This document shows, piece by piece, positions 58,446 through 64,000 of a DNA stretch of 64,000 nucleotides. The stretch comes from Prunus persica (Eukaryota; Streptophyta; Magnoliopsida; Rosales; Rosaceae), in contig NC_034014.1 in assembly GCF_000346465.2 (NCBI RefSeq), forward strand, positions 14,466,218 through 14,530,217, written 5' to 3'. Made by a program: the position numbers and the translations under genes. Position 1 is the stretch's first letter. Each line of letters starts with the position of its first letter. The notes beneath the pieces were generated by a model, which worked only from the letters and a program-made list of their open reading frames with translations, had not been told where the DNA came from and searched no databases.

Positions 58446-59020
58446 TTGGAGTTTACCTTTTCAACTAATCACTGTGATGCTAGTGATTATGCAGTTGGTG
58501 CTGTTCTAGGGCAAAGGAAGGATAAGTTACCGCATGTAATAATTACTTTGAACGATGCCCAGCTCAATTATTCAACAACGGAGAAGGAGCTCTTGGTTGT
58601 GATCTTTGCATTGGAGAAGTTTAGGTCTTACCTCAACGGTTTGAAGGTTGTTGTGTACACTGATCATGCTGTCCTCAAGTACCTCTTGTCAAAGAAAGAA
58701 GCTAAACCAAGGTTAATTCGTTGGGTTATGTTGCTCCAAGAGTTCAACTTGGAAATAAGAGACAAAAAAGGTGCGCAGAATGTTGTAGCTGACCATCTTT
58801 CACGCCTCACCCAAGTTAGTGAAGATAAGAAAGACATGCTTCCTCTCAATGAGAGCTTTCCCGACGAGCAGCTCTTTATCATTCGTCATGAGGTGCCATG
58901 GTACGCAGACATTGCAAACTATCTTGTAGGAGGAGCTGTCCCAACTAATTTGAGTTACCAGCAAAAGAAGAAATTCCTTTATGACGTCAAATTCTATTTC
59001 TGGGGTGAGCCTTATCTCTA
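58446..59020 (+). pseudogene. Gypsy-4 RNase H
   Basis: [20 protein letters not shown] with the first catalytic Asp, [19 protein letters not shown] with the Glu, [20 protein letters not shown] with the next Asp, and [16 protein letters not shown] at the end. The domain is entire in one frame. A phase change near 58450 precedes it and another near 59030 follows it. Confidence 0.85.
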
Positions 59021-59026
59021 CAAGTA

Positions 59027-60142
59027 TTGTCCAGACCAGGTCATAAGACGATGTGTTCCAGTCACTTTGGTGCGAATAGGATTGCAGCTAAGGTTTTGCA
59101 AAGTGGTTTCTACTTGCCTACATTGTTTCGGGATGCCCATGATTGGTGTGCTATGTGTGACAAATGCCAAAGGGTTTCTAATCTTTCCAAACGTAATGAG
59201 ATGCCTCTGCAAAGCAGTCTCGTGGTAGAATTGTTCGATGTATGGGGCATCGACTTTATGGGGCCATTTGCATCCTCTTGTGGTAATCAATATATTCTTG
59301 TAGCGGTAGAGTATGTTTCTAAATGGGTGGAGGCAGTGGCATCACCAACAAATGATCACAAGGTTGTCCTACGGTTTCTCCAAGGCACTATCTTCCCAAG
59401 ATTTGGCACGCCTAGAGCTTTGATTAGTGATGGGGGCCCTCACTTCATCAACAAGCCTTTGAAGGCGCTCTTAGCTAAATACAACATCACACATAGGGTG
59501 GCCACTCCTTATCACCCACAAACAAGTGGGCAAGTGGAGGTGTCTAACCGTGAAATCAAACGCATCCTAGAGAAGACGGTGAATGCTTCTAGGAAAGATT
59601 GGTCCCTCAAGTTGAATGACGCATTGTGGGCGTATCGGACAGCTTTCAAGATCCCAATTGGCATGTCTCCTTTTCGTTTGGTCTATGCAAAGGCTTGTCA
59701 TCTTCCCGTGGAACTAGAACACAAGGCCTTTTGGGCAATTAAGAAACTTAATTATGACTATCAAGCTGCTGGGGAAAAGAGGAAGTTACAGCTCAATGAA
59801 TTGGAAGAAATAAGGAATGATGCATATGAAAACTCCAAAATTTACAAAGAGAAGACGAACTTGTTTCATGATCAGTCCATACTACGTAAAGAGTTCCATC
59901 CTGGTCAGAGGGTTTTACTCTTTAACTCAAGGCTAAAACTCTTCCCTGGCAAGCTTAAGTCACGATGGTATGGACCCTTCCTTATATTGCAACTCTTTCC
60001 ACATGGTGCCGTTGAAATTCAGAATATTAAAGACGAGTCGACCTTCAAAGTGAATGGCCATCGCTTGAAGCCTTACCTCGAGTCACCCTATGACATAGAG
60101 AAGACCTCACCCCCTTTGAGTGAGCCGGCAGATTCTATCTAG
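59027..60142 (+). pseudogene. Gypsy-4 integrase
   Basis: A 371-residue open frame. The zinc region has lost its first part but retains CDKCQRVSN. The catalytic core has WGIDFMGPF (Asp), [10 protein letters not shown] (Asp) and [19 protein letters not shown] (Glu). The C-terminal part has [20 protein letters not shown] and the [20 protein letters not shown] block. It stops at 60140. This is the longest undamaged part of Gypsy-4, but it depends on a gag-pol frame that is broken upstream. Confidence 0.87.
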
Positions 60143-61136
60143 TCTCCGCACATCAAAGTCTAGCTCACTACTATAACCTAAGCGCTTCTTGGGAGGCAAC
60201 CCAAGCATTCTCACCTTTGTTTTTGTTTGTGTATGTTTTTTTTGTCTTTAGTTTCTGTGTGATTTCTCTTACATTATTCATGTTTTTGTTTTTGTTGTTT
60301 TTGTTAAGTTTTGCATCATCAAACAATGGATTTTGTGTTCCAAAGATAAATTTTCGGATTTTTCTAGCCCTATGATGTTTGTAGCACGTTTCAGATGTGT
60401 TACAGTAGTCATTTTGGTCATTGGATGAAGTTAAATGCCAGAAAATAGCAAAATAGCTTAGTAGGTTCTTATTTTGGTCAAAATCAAAATTTCTGCCTAA
60501 TGCCTTTTTTGTTGTTTTTTAGGTCAATCTGAAGGCACCGACGTCTTTAGAATGGTTATTATGATGTTTTGGACCAGGTTTGGGGGTCTCCAGTGGCCTA
60601 CATTATGTTTTAGGATGATTTGAAGCTCAAAAAATAACCTAAAACATAAAAAAAGGCAGCTGCTGTTTTGCCCAGAATTTGAAGCTTTTTCGTCACCAAA
60701 GAGGTTTTAGCGACGGTGTTCATCGGATTTTTCGTCACCAAAGATGTTTTAGCAGCGGTGTTCATCAGATTTTTCATCGCTAAAAGTCGGATTTCCATAT
60801 TTTTATGATTACATACCCAGCTCAATTTCGTTCCAATTTCATCACATTCCGAGACTTTTAGGAGCTATTATGGGTCCGTTGACATTCCAAGGAACAAGTT
60901 GTGGGTGTTTAAGTTCGTCGCATTGTCTATTCTCTCTCACTTTGACATATTCTATGCTTTGCTCATCCATACACCTACACAAACCCGGGAAGTTCTCACT
61001 CTCTCTCTCTCTCTCTTTAATTGATTTTGCATGACTTAGTTTTCTTTGCTTTAAACATTGAGGACAATGTTTGTTTTAAGTTGTGGGTGATTGAGTTCTT
61101 TGGTTTTATAATGTATGCAGCAGTCCTCTGTCTTTG
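60143..61136 (+). other. Gypsy-4 3' non-coding region, part 1
   Basis: No ORF of note. It contains the GGGAGGCAACCCAA motif (60191-60204) that often follows integrase in Athila-like elements. It also has a ~60-bp tandem pair around TTTTAGC(G/A)(A/G)CGGTGTTCATC (about 60685-60770) and a CT microsatellite (60997-61016). It ends in the duplicated target site CTTTG at 61132-61136. Confidence 0.65.
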
Positions 61137-63456
61137 TGAAAGGACCCGCCCAGGCCCACTTACTAAAAACCGAGACTTCCTGCCGAAATTTCGGCAGAGT
61201 CTCCCCTATAAATTGGACATTTTCCCAAAATTTATACCTGCATGAAAACGCATTTAATATTCCCAACTGGCAGCATGCACAATATAATTTCATGCAATTA
61301 ACACAAATGGCCTTCGGCCTTCCAATAATTCTTAACCAACTACCAAACAATTCAAATACAAATTTTGACTAACATTTAGTCTGCGGCTGCGCCTAACAAC
61401 CTTAGGCTGCCTACGTACCCTTCTTGAGGGATCAAGCCACACGTAGTTCTTCCCTAAAACTCAATTCCACACTTGGGCGATACCTTATTTCATTTCTCAG
61501 TATTTCATAGAATCTCCCCATACGCCGGTACAACCAACGCCACGTATGGGGCCTGTCAACACGCCGGATAACCTACGCCACGTGCGACCATGTCATACTA
61601 TCATAATATCTCCCCATACGCCGGTACAACCAACGCCACGTATGGGGTCTGTCTCAACGCCGGATAACCTACGCTACGCGAGACCTGCACATCATATCAC
61701 ATAACTCCCCATACTCCGGTACAACCAACGCCACGTATGGGGCCTGTCCCAACGCCGGATAACCTACGCCACGCGGGACCTCAACATCATATCACAAATC
61801 TCCCCATACGCCGGTACAACCAACGCCACGTATGGGGCCTGTCTCAACGCCGGATAACCTACGCCACGTGAGACCTGAACATCATATTACAAATCTCCCC
61901 ATATGCCGGTACAACCAACGCCACGTATGGGGTCTGTCCCAACGCCGGATAACCTACGCCACGTGGGACCTAACTTTCACTTGGTGGTGCTTGTAGTAAA
62001 TCCAAAGTCCGGGGAGGTACCTAAAGTAGTGCGTATAGCACTCCAAACTGACATTCTAGACTCTGTTGTACCCTTGTACAACTATATTAATTATAATTAT
62101 ATAAATTAATTCTAATATTGTGTAACCCTCCACAATCATCTAGTACCCGATAATCTTCCCTGGAAAGGTAAGATTACTCCGGGAGACTCACGGTCAACCA
62201 AGGGTCAAACTACTCTAACCCTGGTAAAACGGACCTGCGGGACCCACGACCTCCAATTTCCGATCCGGAAGTCCCTATGGGTTCTACCAAGTATAGGACA
62301 CTTGTCCTGCAAGTTTGGTTCAGATCGGACCGTCGGATTGCTCACGATCGCACGATCTGACGATTCATATAAAATATAAACATAAAATTATTATTCAGAA
62401 CATCCGGGGCTCCGATTCACGATCCGTGAATTCCTACATGACCCTAGAATTACCTAGATTAACATATATTAAATTTGGGACCATCCGACGATCCCAACCT
62501 ATCGAACCCGGATAACGCTCAATATGCGAATATTCGTTCGATAGTCAAACGACGTCCGAATTGAGATCTGCGAAATCCTACGTACTCGTGACAACCTAAG
62601 GATCTCATCGGAACATAGTGCCACTTTTTCTACAGTGCCCACGCGCCGCCGCACGCGCTGGCAGCGCTTGGTGCCCAAAGCGATAACGCTTCGCCGGAAA
62701 ATCTCAAAACCACGGCTCCAAACTCCTACCCTAGGTATAACACCCTATTTGGAGACACTTTTGTTCTTGGACCTACCCCAAAAAGTGGCCGGAAATGGCC
62801 GATCCCGGCGGCCGAAGTTTCGGCCGATTTTCAATTCGAAAATCGAGTTGGCTACGCTAAGAATCGATCTAATCCTACCCAACCATCAGCTAGAGCAGCT
62901 CGAGAGGTTCAAAATCCATACCTGGGTCGACGGAATTGGTGGCCGGAGGAGGGAGATCGACGGCTGTGAAGTTTGGACGACGTCGGCCGCTTCATCTCCA
63001 AATTCCGGCGAATCCGCGGCGGCTGGCGGCAGGAGGTGGCTGGGGTAGGAAGAGGACGACGGCCCGGTCATTTTGGTACTGGTCCAGTCGTCGTTGGTGG
63101 TCGGAGGAGAGCACGGCCGGCCAAAACGTGGCCGGCTGTCGCGCGCGAGAGAGAGGAGAGAGAGAGGTCGCGTGGAGGAGAGAGAGAGAGAGAGAAAAAA
63201 ACCAGATTTTTATAAAAAATCTCATTTCGAAATATTTACGATTGTGCCACTGGGCTTCTTTTGACCATATCTCTCTCGTTACAACTCCGATTCGAGCCCA
63301 CTACGTGTCTATGAACTCGTCTCAGTACGACCTATCCAAAAATACCAGTCACGGCCCCAAACTCTCTCCGGTTAAAAATATGACTAAAATACCCTTAAAT
63401 AATTAAATAATTAAATAAGGGTTAAATTTGGGGAAATTTGGGGTCGGGGTGTTACA
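61137..63456 (-). repeat. Copy C: complete solo LTR of the TGTAACA family, 2.3 kb
   Basis: On the minus strand it runs from TGTAACACCCCGACCCC to GGCGGGTCCTTTCA, with TG...CA ends. It is flanked by a perfect 5-bp target-site duplication CTTTG (61132-61136 and 63457-63461). No coding domain is present, so it is a solo LTR inserted into the 3' region of Gypsy-4. It contains a 95-bp minisatellite, a GA-rich run and a GC-rich part (62630-63140) whose open frames have no protein similarity. Confidence 0.9.
61514..61970. repeat. Minisatellite, five units of ~95 bp
   Basis: Units start CTCCCCATACGCCGGTACAA at about 61514, 61610, 61705, 61800 and 61895. Each unit has two half-repeats sharing AACCTACGCCACG or AACCAACGCCACG, so on the minus strand ACGTGGCGT(A/T)GGTT occurs twice per unit, often in a CACGTGG context. 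Confidence 0.92.
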
Positions 63457-63461
63457 CTTTG

Positions 63462-64000
63462 TTTCAAATTCTGTTCTTAACTGCTGCTGTTTTTGTATTT
63501 TGGCCGGCTTTGCGTTCTTTGTTTTTTGGTTCTGAATCCACCCATATAAAGAACGTGACGTTTGGCCAAGTATTTTGTGAGATACATGTAATTCTTTGCG
63601 GCTGGGTCAGAACTACAATTTTGTTTATTGATTTTCAATTCTTTTCAACTTTTGGTTTTTATTTAATTAGTTTTTATTCTATTGTTTTGTTTTGTTTTTT
63701 TTCATTTTTTTTTCCTTTTAAAAAATAAAAAAATTTCAGGAAAAGTCATAAAACCCCAAAATAATTTCTTTTACTTTGAGTCTTGTTTTTATTTGTTTGT
63801 GGCAGTCACTTCCCAATTCTATGATGAGATTGAATTTTATTTACAAGTAACTTTCAAGAAGTTTTGAGCATGACAATAATTCTTTACATTATCTTTGTGT
63901 TAGCCTTATTCTTGTGATTAGACTTGGGAAATCCTTATGCACATAGCCATATTAATATGAGTTTCGATTGGGGATTTCACATGATTTAAATGGCTAAATT
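63462..64000 (+). other. Gypsy-4 3' non-coding region, part 2
   Basis: T-rich sequence continuing from 61131 once the solo LTR is removed. No ORF of interest and no polypurine tract or 3' LTR before the window ends. Confidence 0.55.

Larger units (their letters stand above)
53073..64000 (+). mobile_element. Gypsy-4: Athila-like Ty3/gypsy element, 3' end beyond the window
   Basis: The 5' LTR (53073-54627) and a TTGGTGCCATTGCCGGGG-type primer site are followed by gag, protease, RT, RNase H and integrase in gypsy order. A long non-coding 3' region follows, holding the GGGAGGCAACCCAA motif at 60191-60204. A solo LTR (61137-63456) interrupts this region. No 3' LTR appears before 64000. Every coding domain has stops or frameshifts. 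Confidence 0.87.

Noticed and set aside
62635..63406. GC-rich open frames of 137 and 156 residues in copy C
   Set aside because: They lie in a solo LTR, occur on both strands and are not preserved as frames in copies A and B.

Overview
The window is plant nuclear DNA from a dicot-type genome. The signs are plant-lineage LTR retrotransposons, receptor-kinase genes with canonical exon lengths, CACTA, hAT and Harbinger-type DNA transposons, and AT-rich introns. A woody dicot such as a Rosaceae species is plausible, but nothing seen here proves it. There is no bacterial-style operon, CRISPR array, rRNA or tRNA gene. Most of the 64 kb is nested transposable elements. The best case for an intact host gene unit is the kinase part of an S-locus-type receptor kinase at 15.2-16.9 kb.

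Layout from left to right. 1-1416: 3' end and 3' LTR of a plus-strand LTR element inserted into a minus-strand Tat-like Ty3/gypsy element (Gypsy-1, 1417-6992), which is decayed. 6993-13287: CACTA-type territory. It has a clear right terminus at 13287 and contains an exon fragment of a UBA-domain gene. It is split by a very young Copia element (Copia-1, 8195-12209) that has lost its whole reverse transcriptase. 13385-14860: solo LTR. 15154-19196: a minus-strand receptor-kinase locus in which the ectodomain and partial kinase of a LecRK/RLK1-type gene, broken by a frameshift and a 515-bp hAT element, abut the transmembrane and kinase exons of an SRK/SD1-type gene. 21369-26317: a complete CACTA-type element with a 3-bp target-site duplication, filled with palindromic GCGCGAC repeats and a ~346-bp tandem array. 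26505-35136: two possible exons of an unrecognised minus-strand host gene, separated by Copia-2 (27100-31497, with target-site duplication) and the internally deleted Copia-3 (31588-34243). 35195-40580: a truncated Tat-lineage gypsy element (Gypsy-2) with an intron-containing antisense ORF between integrase and LTR. 41289-44010: 5' part of an Athila-like element (Gypsy-3). 44011-52083: diverged copies of a long LTR family that begins TGTAACA, one of them hosting a perfect solo LTR (48202-49652). 52084-52856: Harbinger-like fragment. 53073-64000: a large Athila-like element (Gypsy-4) with gag, protease, RT, RNase H and integrase, all decayed, whose 3' region is interrupted by a 2.3-kb solo LTR (61137-63456).

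Terminal motifs, target-site duplications and reading-frame continuity across insertions give a relative order of events. Gypsy-1 preceded the element at its left. Copia-1 is the youngest insertion, with one LTR mismatch in 617 bp by eye. Copia-2 is older, with about 6 in 215. The TGTAACA solo LTR postdates Gypsy-4. All comparisons were made by reading the sequence; no alignments or database searches were run.
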